A stretch of 37,496 bases of DNA from Bacteroidota bacterium (GTDB lineage: Bacteria; Bacteroidota; Rhodothermia; Rhodothermales; Bin80): assembly GCA_028873925.1 (NCBI GenBank), contig JAPPNA010000016.1, forward strand, positions 1-37,496. Reading direction: 5' to 3'. This document shows positions 7,391 to 15,371 of this stretch, one piece after another. The notes below the pieces were generated by a model. It did no database searches. It saw only the letters and a program-made list of their open reading frames with translations, and had not been told where the DNA came from. Both the position numbers and the translations under genes were made by a program. How positions within the stretch are numbered: position 1 is the first letter of the stretch; each line of letters starts with the position of its first letter.

Positions 7391-8892
7391 GCGTGAAAGC
7401 GGTCACCATAGACACCCTGGCCCCCCATATCGGCCAGCGCGTTACAATTCGCGGATGGATTCACAACAGGCGCGCGGCCAAGGGGCTGGTCTTCCTGGTG
7501 GTCCGTGATGGAACCGGACTGGTTCAGTGCGTAGTCAATCAAAAGGATGCCGAGCCCGACACCTGGCTTACCGCTGAATCGCTCACCCAGGAAAGTGCGG
7601 TAGCCATTGCGGGTGAAGTGGTTGCTGATGCGCGGCAGGTCGGGGGCGTGGAAATGCAGGTCACCCGACTGGAGCTGATTCACAAGGCGGTAGACTATCC
7701 GATCACGCCCAAGGCGCACGGCGTGGAATTCCTGATGGAACGGCGACACCTGTGGCTGCGCAGCCGACACCAGTGGGCCATCATGCGGATACGGAACCGG
7801 ATCATCATGTCAATCCACCACTTTTTTCAGGAGCAGGGCTTCCTCCAGATGGACGCACCAATTCTGACCGAAAACGCAGTGGAAGGCACCAGCACCCTGT
7901 TCGGCATTGATTATTTCGGCCAACCCGCGTACCTCACGCAAAGCGGCCAGCTCCATGGCGAAGTCATGGCTATGGCCTTCAACAAGATCTACACCTTCGG
8001 ACCGACATTCCGGGCGGAAAAGTCCAAGACCCGGCGGCACCTCACGGAGTTCTGGATGATCGAGCCCGAAATGGCCTTCTATGATCTGGATATGAACATG
8101 GAGCTGGCGGAAGACCTGCTGTGCCGGATTGCCCAGGACGCTCTCAAGGACTCTTCGGTGGAGCTGGAGGTGCTTGGCCGCAAGGTCAGCGCACTTCAAT
8201 CGGTCCGCAAGCCGTTTGTCAGAATCAGCTATACCGACGCTGTGGACCTGCTCAATAGCGACAAAACCGCGGACCTGCTCAGCACCCACGAGTCCACGCT
8301 GCGCACGGAACAGATTGAACTGGAAAAGGAACGCGCCCACAACAGCTCAGTCTACGGGCAGGCCAAGAAATGGAAAAAACGCCGTCTGGATGCGCGCGCC
8401 ATTGAGATCAATGCCAGACTGGATGAAATCACCGAGGTGCTCCGCAATATTCCCGTATGGCGCAGCTCGGCACGGTCGTTCGAATGGGGAGGGGACTTTG
8501 GCGGTAGCGATGAAACACTGCTGAGCTGGCATTTTGATCGTCCGGTGATCGTGCACCGATATCCGGCCGCAGTGAAAGCCTTCTACATGAAAAGAGATCC
8601 AGAAGACGACCGCCTCGCCTTGGGGATGGATGTACTGGCCCCGGAAGGATTCGGTGAAATCATTGGCGGCGGCCAGCGTGCGGATGACTTAGCATTCCTG
8701 GAAGCACAAATCGAAAAACACCAGCTCCCGCGCGAAGCGTTTGAGTGGTATCTGGATCTGCGCCGCTACGGCAGCGTGCCCCACAGCGGATTTGGACTGG
8801 GGCTGGAGCGCACCGTTTCCTGGATCTGCGGGCTCGACCATGTGCGCGAAACCATTCCCTTCCCAAGGATGCTGGGGCGATTGTCACCGTAG
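7387..8892 (+). CDS. asnS: Asparagine--tRNA ligase (AsnRS)
   Basis: A 501-residue class IIb aminoacyl-tRNA synthetase that charges tRNA-Asn with asparagine in the cytoplasm. The N-terminal OB fold (about 15-110) binds the anticodon and contains VTIRGWIHNRRAAKG. Class II motif 2 is FRAEKSKTRRHLTEF (R209 in the ATP site) and motif 3 is FGLGLERTVSW (R475). The start is TTG, overlapping the upstream stop as TTGA. No in-frame ATG precedes the OB fold, so TTG is the best choice. At 501 residues it is longer than E. coli AsnRS (466). The excess is a highly charged insertion at about 299-355 (ELEKERAHN, KKWKKRRLDARAIE), predicted to be a coiled coil, inside the catalytic domain. The 3' neighbour begins three bases after the stop, so the operon continues. 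Confidence 0.97.
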   Translation: MSVKAVTIDTLAPHIGQRVTIRGWIHNRRAAKGLVFLVVRDGTGLVQCVVNQKDAEPDTWLTAESLTQESAVAIAGEVVADARQVGGVEMQVTRLELIHKAVDYPITPKAHGVEFLMERRHLWLRSRHQWAIMRIRNRIIMSIHHFFQEQGFLQMDAPILTENAVEGTSTLFGIDYFGQPAYLTQSGQLHGEVMAMAFNKIYTFGPTFRAEKSKTRRHLTEFWMIEPEMAFYDLDMNMELAEDLLCRIAQDALKDSSVELEVLGRKVSALQSVRKPFVRISYTDAVDLLNSDKTADLLSTHESTLRTEQIELEKERAHNSSVYGQAKKWKKRRLDARAIEINARLDEITEVLRNIPVWRSSARSFEWGGDFGGSDETLLSWHFDRPVIVHRYPAAVKAFYMKRDPEDDRLALGMDVLAPEGFGEIIGGGQRADDLAFLEAQIEKHQLPREAFEWYLDLRRYGSVPHSGFGLGLERTVSWICGLDHVRETIPFPRMLGRLSP

Positions 8893-8895
8893 CAA

Positions 8896-9558
8896 ATGGC
8901 CGTTGAGGTATACCCCCAGGTGCCGCTGGTACACGAGGAGCTGGAGCCCGGCGTGATGCTGGATCGCGCTGGTAACCTGCTTGCCGCCATGCAGCGGCGG
9001 CGCTCCGTTCGCGAATTCAGCGACCAGCCGGTACCGCGCGAACTGATTGAACATGCCATTGCAACGGCCGGGACCGCGCCCAGCGGCGCGCACCGTGAGC
9101 CGTGGCACTTTGTGGCCATCAGCAGGGCGGAGCTGAAGTCCGAGATCCGCAAAGCAGCCGAAGCGGAAGAAAAGGAAAGTTATACGCGGCGAATGCCGGA
9201 AGCCTGGCTGAAGGCGATTGCGCCGCTGGGCACGGACTGGCGCAAGCCGTTTCTGGAGATTGCTCCCTGGCTGGTGGTTTGCTTTGCCAAGAACACGGGG
9301 GATGACAGGCTGAAGAACTACTATGTCCAGGAGAGCTGCGGCATCGCCTGCGGCTTTTTTATTGCGGCGGTGCATCACATGGGGCTTGTGACGCTGACCC
9401 ACACGCCCAGTCCCATGGGGTTTCTGCAGCGGATCCTGGGTCGTCCGCGCAATGAGCGCGCCTATATGTTGTTTCCGGTAGGGTATCCTGCACCAGGCGC
9501 TACCGTTCCCGTGCTGGAACGAAAGCCGCTTGAGGCACTGGTCAGTTGGCACGAGTAG
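8896..9558 (+). CDS. Nitroreductase-fold flavoprotein, iodotyrosine deiodinase-like
   Basis: A 220-residue FMN-dependent nitroreductase-superfamily protein, most similar in my reading to the iodotyrosine deiodinase (IYD) branch. FMN-binding signatures are RRRSVREFSD (34-43) and GTAPSGAHREPWHF (about 59-72). The C-terminal half shows SCGIACGFFIAA, GLVTLTHTP, ILGRPRNE and FPVGYPAPGATVPVL, closely following the vertebrate IYD sequence as I recall it. The substrate-clamping triad of IYD (Glu-Tyr-Lys; mouse E153, Y157, K178) is present with identical spacing: E92, Y96, K117. Vertebrate IYD removes iodide from mono- and diiodotyrosine. Bacterial homologues exist and their natural substrate is uncertain (halogenated phenols or tyrosines, or another redox role). 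It lies three bases after asnS, so it is co-transcribed. No membrane anchor is present, unlike the animal enzyme. An alternative is a generic NAD(P)H nitroreductase. Confidence 0.88.
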   Translation: MAVEVYPQVPLVHEELEPGVMLDRAGNLLAAMQRRRSVREFSDQPVPRELIEHAIATAGTAPSGAHREPWHFVAISRAELKSEIRKAAEAEEKESYTRRMPEAWLKAIAPLGTDWRKPFLEIAPWLVVCFAKNTGDDRLKNYYVQESCGIACGFFIAAVHHMGLVTLTHTPSPMGFLQRILGRPRNERAYMLFPVGYPAPGATVPVLERKPLEALVSWHE

Positions 9559-9571
9559 GGCGCAGTGCGTC

Positions 9572-9590
9572 GGACCTGGCCGCCAGGTCC
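9572..9590 (+). terminator. Hairpin after the GWxTD-asnS-IYD operon
   Basis: GGACCTGGC and GCCAGGTCC are perfect 9-base arms around one C, 13 bases after the last stop. No T-tract follows, so it is at best a weak intrinsic terminator or an mRNA-stabilising 3' hairpin. Confidence 0.35.
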
Positions 9591-9807
9591 GTGATTACGA
9601 AGCCTTGGATCAGTCGGCATTCCTGCCGCCGGGTGCCATCAAGCTATCGGGTGCCGGTCGTAATGCGGCAAATCTGCAGCCGCGCAACTTGAGACTGAGG
9701 TCGGTACCCGCTGGGCCAGCTATTCGGGGTACTCGCCAGTAACCGTGGCCAGAGCCGCAAACCGGGTGATCAGATGAAAGTCCGGGCAGGGGAATGAAGG
9801 TTCGGCA

Positions 9808-11001
9808 TCAGTAGCCTCCGGTCTCAGTGGCGGTTATGGCATACGCGATCACGACGGGTGCCCCGTCTTCTTCGCCCACGCCGACTGCGCGGTCACCCGC
9901 AATGGTCTGCAGCCGGATACTTAAGGGCAGAGTGGTGGTTGCCACGGTGCGGCCTTCAGGATCGACCACGATCCAGTCGGCATCTGTGCTGTCCTGAAGT
10001 GTGCTCAGCTGCAGCCACATACGCCCCGCATTATCAATGATCAGTGCCTGGTAAGCGGGTTTTGTCTCCGGAAGATGTTTGCGCAGCTCCACCTGCATGT
10101 TGGCCCTGCGGTCTTCAATCGCTCCTCTTCTCTCTTCTGCGGTGATCGGCACCGGATCGTGCGGAACCGTTATCGTACGATGTGCAGGGTCACCAACCTT
10201 GCCGATACCGACCGCAATCGCCTCATTGGTGCCGTAGTACAGGAGGTGTTCTCGGCTCAGCACGAAAAAAGCATCCCGCCCGAAGGACACAACAGACATG
10301 CTGATTACGCCGCTTGCGTTGCCCGCGTAAACGACTTTTCGGTCCGGCAGCTCGTACAGGGTGTCAGCCAGCACCGCGCCGTTCCGATCAAGGAGTTTGA
10401 TGCCTTTGCGCTCAGGTCCGGACATGTCCGTCAAGAACGGGATGGCCGAATTATCGTAGCTGACGATGATCCCTTCAGGCGTTACGCCAACCAGGTCAGC
10501 CACCGTTTGAAAACTGCTGAGGTCTTCCCCAAAGCTGGCAGCATTTGAAATGTCAATGGTTTCCAGAGCCACATGGTCACCCGGGGAGAACACGGTTATC
10601 CGGTCCGAGTTTGTGTCCATTGCATACAAGGTGTCCTGTGTACCCAAATACAACTCAGGACTGTCGGAGAATTCGCCCGGTCCCTGACCGCTGCGACCGA
10701 TGGTTCCCAAGCGCTCACCACTACCCGAGTACAGCCGGATGCTATGGGTCTGTCGATCGGTAATGTACAGTTGGCCTCTGGAGTCCTGGGCCACCTGAAT
10801 GTTGCTGCCAAACAACACCGTGTCACCCGCAGCTTCATCGCCGATACGGAAGGCTTCCGTCAATATGTATTCAACCGAAGGAACCGGCAATAACGGATCT
10901 GACTGCTGAGGCGATCCGCAGCCGCCGAGTACCAGCATCAGCACCGCAGCGCATAATAGATCGGGTGAGCCACGCCGGGTACGCCGTACATGGGTTCTCA
11001 T
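9808..11001 (-). CDS. 6-bladed beta-propeller lipoprotein
   Basis: A 397-residue exported protein. It begins with a basic N-terminus and a hydrophobic stretch ending in the lipobox VLGGC (C28), so it should be lipid-anchored after signal peptidase II cleavage. The body has repeated beta-propeller blades: GQLYITDRQTHSIRLY, GERLGTIGRSGQGPGEF and TLYAMDTNSDRITVF are the typical NHL/6-bladed blade signatures (residues about 75-160), with weaker repeats to the end. The precise ligand is unknown; such lipoproteins are abundant in Bacteroidota. It stands alone, with about 400 bases before the next gene on the same strand. The ATG at 11001 gives a good signal peptide. Function cannot be deduced beyond a likely envelope-facing binding or structural role. 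Confidence 0.8.
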   Translation of the reverse strand: MRTHVRRTRRGSPDLLCAAVLMLVLGGCGSPQQSDPLLPVPSVEYILTEAFRIGDEAAGDTVLFGSNIQVAQDSRGQLYITDRQTHSIRLYSGSGERLGTIGRSGQGPGEFSDSPELYLGTQDTLYAMDTNSDRITVFSPGDHVALETIDISNAASFGEDLSSFQTVADLVGVTPEGIIVSYDNSAIPFLTDMSGPERKGIKLLDRNGAVLADTLYELPDRKVVYAGNASGVISMSVVSFGRDAFFVLSREHLLYYGTNEAIAVGIGKVGDPAHRTITVPHDPVPITAEERRGAIEDRRANMQVELRKHLPETKPAYQALIIDNAGRMWLQLSTLQDSTDADWIVVDPEGRTVATTTLPLSIRLQTIAGDRAVGVGEEDGAPVVIAYAITATETGGY

Positions 11002-11402
11002 GAGCTTTAATGAATGATTTCGGGCCCTCTAACTGATGAATCCATCCCGGAGTGCCGCGGCCGTGCTCATCCGGCACACCGCCCTGCAGCCGCAATTCCA
11101 ATGGACGGGCAGCTGCGACATCGATCTGTTGATGAAACCGGCAGGCACGCGGCCTCAGTTTGAAACGCACCATAGAAGGGCTGCTACGGGCACCAGGACA
11201 TGGCCCCCCGCCCGGAAGAGATCAAGCTTGGGTGGCGTTCGCTGCTTTGACAATTCCGGCTGGCCTGCGCGTGCAGATTCGGGAATTTTGACGGTCGCGT
11301 GGCCACTCCGACCCCCAATGGGTCCCGGTTCAAAGATTGTCGGCAGAATTAGCCATTTAGCCGCTCACCGAGTGCCGGCCATCTTTTGTCCCGGCAGGCG
11401 CA
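11002..11402. other. Intergenic stretch between propeller lipoprotein and glycosyltransferase
   Basis: About 400 bases. Open frames here (for example the plus strand 11036-11452, which runs into the glycosyltransferase gene on the opposite strand) have proline/arginine-rich translations with no recognisable motif. It should include the promoter of the propeller lipoprotein near 11001-11100 on the minus strand, but I see no clear box. Nothing else found. Confidence 0.4.
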
Positions 11403-12533
11403 TCACTTGTCAGCCGAGGCCAATTCGGACAGCAGGGCATCGAATTTGCTGACATGAGTGGACCAGTCAAGGCGCTCCACAATGCTGCGCAGGGTGGGGG
11501 TCGGCAACGGACGCTCCTCCTTTTGCAGGATGGACTTCAGGATGGTGAAGAGCTCTTTTTCGTCCTGGTACAGGATCGGCGCGTGCAACAGCGGCCTGTG
11601 CAGGCTTGACGGGATGAGTTCAGGATAGCTCAGGTGGTCAGGCAGTAGCGGATGGCACCCGCAATAGATGGCCTCCATCATGGCAATGCCGAAGAATTCG
11701 TGGATCGCAGTGGACACCACGATATCGGCCCGGTGAAGCAGCTGACTGTATTCCGCAAAATCCTCCGCGTACCCGTAATGAAGAATCCGCTCGGCGTACC
11801 GCTCAAAGGTCTCGTCAAACTGGCTGTGCTGTTTCTCAAAGTGTTTCCCGGCTAGGATAAGCCGGAACTTGCAGCCAGTATCATCGAGGCGGTTGATCAG
11901 CTTAAAGAATGCGTCAGGGTTCTTGTCGTACTGCCAGCGCTGGTTCCACAGGATTACCGGCGGAAGGCCGGAATCCTCTTTGCCGGTCGAAAATTGAGCG
12001 TGTGAGGTAAGATCAAGGCCCACATGCAGGACACTGCTCTTGGCGCGGATCTCGGCGATGGTGTGCAGGTGCGTGTAATCCGGGTACACGCTCAGCAGCC
12101 CCGGCAGCGCCCGCATGAACTCGTCATAGTGAAACTGCGAGTTGAACACCACGCGGTCCGCCGCCAGGCAGGACAGATAATTGATGTGCGCGTAGGACAG
12201 ATCCCGCTTTTCCTCCTCCGGGAGGGGATAGGTCAGCTGATTGTCGTGCAGGTAGTACAAAAGCGGCACGCCGGGCAGCTCACGCCGCGCAAGGGCCAGG
12301 AAGGCCGGCACATTGACCATACTGGAAGCAAGCACCACATCCGGCGTAAATCCGGATTCAACCAGCTGCCGGGTCTTGCGGGCCAGCGTATGGGCACCAC
12401 CGTGCAGTCGCCACTTCCAGAAACGGGCGGCCATAGTAACGAGCCTGATGTCGTGGCGGCTGTTTTCTGTCAGACCCTTGAAGAAATTTCGGTGCGAGCC
12501 GCCGTACCACGGCTCCAGTGCCAGTACATTCAT
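11403..12533 (-). CDS. tRNA-queuosine alpha-mannosyltransferase-like glycosyltransferase (DUF3524)
   Basis: A 376-residue GT-B glycosyltransferase. The N-terminus MNVLALEPWYGGSHRNFF, followed by MAARFWKWRLHGGA (about 33-47), is the hallmark of the DUF3524/GTDC1 family. The human member (QTMAN/GTDC1) mannosylates queuosine in tRNA-Asp. The C-terminal half has a Rossmann nucleotide-sugar lobe, with VILWNQRWQYDKNPD and, near the end, ADIVVSTAIHEFFGIAMMEA carrying the acidic EFFG-type donor motif. The N-terminal DUF3524 domain plus GT-B lobe and the length agree with bacterial homologues. No queuosine-synthesis genes lie in this window, so the tRNA substrate is an inference from family. No signal peptide, so it is cytoplasmic. 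The ATG at 12533 gives the canonical N-terminus. It appears to be a single-gene transcription unit. Confidence 0.88.
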   Translation of the reverse strand: MNVLALEPWYGGSHRNFFKGLTENSRHDIRLVTMAARFWKWRLHGGAHTLARKTRQLVESGFTPDVVLASSMVNVPAFLALARRELPGVPLLYYLHDNQLTYPLPEEEKRDLSYAHINYLSCLAADRVVFNSQFHYDEFMRALPGLLSVYPDYTHLHTIAEIRAKSSVLHVGLDLTSHAQFSTGKEDSGLPPVILWNQRWQYDKNPDAFFKLINRLDDTGCKFRLILAGKHFEKQHSQFDETFERYAERILHYGYAEDFAEYSQLLHRADIVVSTAIHEFFGIAMMEAIYCGCHPLLPDHLSYPELIPSSLHRPLLHAPILYQDEKELFTILKSILQKEERPLPTPTLRSIVERLDWSTHVSKFDALLSELASADK

Positions 12534-12875
12534 TCAAACAGCAGGAATCGGCCGCCTCCGGCCAGATTCAACGTCCCATTCAGCGGGTCCATCCAGTGCT
12601 CCCAATCGTTTGCAGGCAAATATAGGATGTTGCGACCAGTTCATCAGCGTACCTTTGATGCATCCGACTTAGAACTGACCGCGTGCGGTTCATAGGGCGG
12701 ACTTGAACAATTGACCGGGCAGGTGTTTCAGGCCAACACTTAGGTGCAAAATGGAATTCAGCCGCTATTTCCGGAATGCAGTCACACATTCTCTCCGGTG
12801 TCGGAGCACTGCTCGGCGCTCTCGTTTGTCCCTTAGTGCCGGGTCCCGGCAGGGCCCTAAACAGAAACACTCTTG
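12534..12875. other. Divergent intergenic region upstream of the AAA ATPase
   Basis: About 340 bases between divergently transcribed genes (glycosyltransferase minus, ATPase plus). No credible gene. It contains two small hairpins: CTCCG/CGGAG (12793-12806) and a perfect TGCCGGG/CCCGGCA palindrome (12837-12851), 25 bases before the ATPase start. Promoters for both genes must be here, but clear boxes are not visible. Confidence 0.4.
12837..12851. repeat. Palindrome upstream of the AAA ATPase
   Basis: TGCCGGG and CCCGGCA are perfect 7-base arms around one T, ending 25 bases before the ATG at 12876. With no T-tract it does not look like a terminator. It could be an operator or a leader hairpin that limits expression of the ATPase. 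Confidence 0.4.
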
Positions 12876-14213
12876 ATGGCTAATCCCAAGACAACGCTTA
12901 CGCAACTTCGGGTAGGCCATTTTCGGTGCTTCAACACGGAGCAGTCAGCTCGGCTGGCACCGTTGACATTGCTGGTTGGGGACAACAGCACCGGCAAGAC
13001 TTCCTTTCTGGCCCTGATTCGGGCCCTGTGGGACTTGAAGGTTCGCCAAGTAGTGCCCAATTTCAAAGAGCCCCCCTACGACCTGGGCAGTTTTGACGAA
13101 ATCGTACACTTCAGGGGTGGCCGTGGTGGACGGGCTGAGAGTTTTGAGGCCTATCTGGCTTCCAGCGATGGTGTTGGGTATCGCGCGCAGTTTCGACAGC
13201 AGGGTACGGTGCCCATGCCGGTCCTGATCGAATATAAGCACGCTGATGCCTGGGTTAGGATATTCCATGACGCAGGCCTGCGCAAACACACATTTGAGCT
13301 CGGTACAGCCCGCGGGACTTGGAGGCTGGACCCAACAAGTGTTGAAGGCACACGCTGGCCCTTTGAGAGCGGCCGCGATGTTCGACTGCACATGGTGAAC
13401 CTGACCGCGCTATTGCTCGGCCAGGAGATTACCGGAAAAATCCCGATTCATCCCCTCGGTGACGCTCCGGCCTATGACTCGTCTGCGGCGGCGCAGATTC
13501 GACCGCTGCTGGATGTGTTGCGGTCTCGTGCCTGCCGTCCGTATGCGAGTGCTCCGATCCGTTCCAAACCTCGCCGCACCTACGACCCTTCGACTTCTGA
13601 CAGGGATCCAGAGGGCGACTATGTGCCGATATTTCTGGCGGAGCTCTACAGCCGCGACAAGGATAGATGGGAGAAGCTCAAAGGGAAGATTGAGCAATTC
13701 GGAAAGGAGGCGGGATTGTTTGATGAAATTGTAATCCGGCGATTGGGAGGACCCTTTCAGGTCTGGATCCGAAAAGGGGGACGCAGGCTGAAGGGTCCCC
13801 TGCGCAACCTGATCGATATGGGGTACGGCGTCAGCCAGATTCTGCCGATCGTTGCGGAGATCAATCGCGAAGACTGCCCTGACCTGTTCCTGCTCCAGCA
13901 GCCGGAGGCTAACCTGCACCCAAGCGTGCATGCAGCGTTGGGAAGTTTCTTCTGCCGTGCTGTTGCCGAGGGTAACCGTCAGTTCATTATTGAAACACAC
14001 AGTGACCGTCTGATGGACCGAATCAGGATGGATGTTCGCGATGACGGTACGGGAATAACGCCTGAGGATGTCTCAATTCTATTCTTTGAGCGGGACGAAT
14101 CGGAGGTCAGGATCCATTCGCTGGGTGTGGATACGCAGGGCAACATCCTGAATGCGCCCCGGAATTACCGGGCGTTCTTTATGCAGGAAACCCGACGCTC
14201 TCTGGGTCTTTGA
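12876..14213 (+). CDS. AAA_21/OLD-like ATPase of unknown role
   Basis: A 445-residue ABC-type ATPase of the AAA_21 (RecF/OLD-like) group. It opens with LTQLRVGHFRCFNTEQSA, then the Walker A motif GDNSTGKTS (35-43). The signature-like motif DMGYGVSQILP (314-324) is followed by Walker B LFLLQQPEANLHP (337-349) and a His switch FIIETHSDRLMDRIR. In Walker B, Gln341 takes the usual Mg-binding acidic position; I believe QQPE occurs in relatives, so it may be a family trait. No nuclease or TOPRIM domain is fused and no partner gene follows: the next 170 bases before recX have no convincing frame. Related ATPases occur in defence islands (Septu, OLD/Gabija, PARIS), usually with an effector, which is missing here. 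I prefer the ATG at 12876 over the TTG three bases earlier. The gene sits alone between housekeeping genes, suggesting insertion. Confidence 0.85.
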   Translation: MANPKTTLTQLRVGHFRCFNTEQSARLAPLTLLVGDNSTGKTSFLALIRALWDLKVRQVVPNFKEPPYDLGSFDEIVHFRGGRGGRAESFEAYLASSDGVGYRAQFRQQGTVPMPVLIEYKHADAWVRIFHDAGLRKHTFELGTARGTWRLDPTSVEGTRWPFESGRDVRLHMVNLTALLLGQEITGKIPIHPLGDAPAYDSSAAAQIRPLLDVLRSRACRPYASAPIRSKPRRTYDPSTSDRDPEGDYVPIFLAELYSRDKDRWEKLKGKIEQFGKEAGLFDEIVIRRLGGPFQVWIRKGGRRLKGPLRNLIDMGYGVSQILPIVAEINREDCPDLFLLQQPEANLHPSVHAALGSFFCRAVAEGNRQFIIETHSDRLMDRIRMDVRDDGTGITPEDVSILFFERDESEVRIHSLGVDTQGNILNAPRNYRAFFMQETRRSLGL

Positions 14214-14435
14214 CGAACATGCGGAATCCCTGGCACGACTTGGGTCGGCAAACTCCCGGATCCCTATCGCACCAAAGCCGGTGGGGAGTTGGAATGGCCC
14301 AAGGGGGAGGCTTTCCGACGAGCTCAATCAACAGGCAGCGGCTGATCAGAATCGGGGTCACCGCGCCCGCCTTTCAGGCAGACTTTGTCAGCGGAAAATG
14401 TATATTCCAACGTCGCGGGCCACCGATTCCGACTG

Positions 14436-14906
14436 ATGCGTGATGCTCCCTCCGATAAGGCGCTCATGGATGCTATGCGCGTTGCTAATCAGTACCTGGC
14501 GTATGGTCCGCGGTCGGCCTCGGATGTGCGCAGCCGCCTCAGAAAAGCGGGCATCCCGGACGCACTGGCCCAGGCCATCGTTGAACGCCTCTCCAGTTCC
14601 GGCGTGCTCAATGACGAGTCCTACGCCATGGAATACGTAAAGACGCGCGTCCGGCACAAACGATACGGCCCGCAGCGCCTGCAGGCAGAGCTGCGCCGAC
14701 ATGGGATCGATGACCAGCTGATCCGAAAGGCCTTGGCGCAGATTACACCTGAGGTGGTAACCCGCGGAGCGAACGAACTGGCCGCTCATTTCTGGCCCCG
14801 GACACAGGGGACCATTTCGGTCCGGCGCAGGAAAGTGCGGGACTATCTGCTGAGGCGCGGGTACTCGCCGAGTCAGGCCATGGCCGCCATCCGGCCACTG
14901 CGCTGA
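14436..14906 (+). CDS. recX: RecX-family regulatory protein
   Basis: A 156-residue RecX-type protein, which in characterised cases binds RecA filaments and inhibits or modulates recombination and SOS signalling. The three helical repeats are visible: NQYLAYGPRSASDVRSRL (repeat 1), GVLNDESYAMEYVKTRV with KRYGPQRLQAEL (repeat 2), and VRRRKVRDYLLRRGYS near the end (repeat 3). I chose the ATG at 14436. A TTG at 14385 would add 17 residues not typical of the family, and ATG at 14466 is also possible. No recA is next to it. It heads a plus-strand series (DUF3276, hisD, hisC, DUF151, bshC) separated by short gaps, so it may be co-transcribed with them, though the roles are unrelated. Confidence 0.85.
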   Translation: MRDAPSDKALMDAMRVANQYLAYGPRSASDVRSRLRKAGIPDALAQAIVERLSSSGVLNDESYAMEYVKTRVRHKRYGPQRLQAELRRHGIDDQLIRKALAQITPEVVTRGANELAAHFWPRTQGTISVRRRKVRDYLLRRGYSPSQAMAAIRPLR

Positions 14907-15002
14907 TGAGATTTTTTCATATTCGGGGCAGGCGTGACCCTATGGGGTTGCGTTTTGGTGAGATTATTCGGATTTTATCTGAGGAAATTACCGGCTAAAC
15001 AC

Positions 15003-15329
15003 ATGTCGTACCATCCTGATTATGATTCCGGCTCTCACGATTCCGGCCCCAAGTACCGGGACGAGGTGTTCTCAAAGCGGGTGCCGGCCGGCCGCCGGAC
15101 CTACTATTTTGACGTGAAGACGACGCGGTCCGGCCAGGACTACTTCATTGTGATCACCGAGAGCAAACGGGTCGGCGAACACCGCTACGAAAAGCACAAA
15201 ATCTTCCTCTACAAGGAGGATTTCGCCAAATTCGTCCGCGGACTCCATGAGGCTGTTGACCATATCCGGTCGGAATGTCTGCCGGATTTTGAATTCAACG
15301 GATACCCTGAAGTGGAATTTCCGGAGTAG
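15003..15329 (+). CDS. DUF3276/PUR-family nucleic-acid binding protein
   Basis: A 108-residue protein matching the DUF3276 (PUR-alpha-like) family of Bacteroidota and spirochaetes. The core DEVFSKRVPAGRRTYYFDVK, then DYFIVITESKR and RYEKHKIFLYKEDFAKF, is the family signature: a small beta-sheet/helix whirly-type fold that binds single-stranded DNA or RNA. Residues 1-20 are Asp/Ser/His-rich and probably disordered. An upstream in-frame start (14934) would add 23 residues that look like non-family sequence, so the ATG at 15003 is preferred. It lies 42 bases ahead of hisD. Its cellular role in bacteria is not established. Confidence 0.85.
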   Translation: MSYHPDYDSGSHDSGPKYRDEVFSKRVPAGRRTYYFDVKTTRSGQDYFIVITESKRVGEHRYEKHKIFLYKEDFAKFVRGLHEAVDHIRSECLPDFEFNGYPEVEFPE

Positions 15330-15371
15330 GGGACCCGCAGAAGCGGGCCAGCTAGCCCGCCAATCGGCGGC

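Noticed and set aside
14214-14435. Possible effector gene after the AAA ATPase
   Set aside because: Frames here (for example 14210-14443) have no domain signature and run into recX; I could not support a toxin or nuclease.
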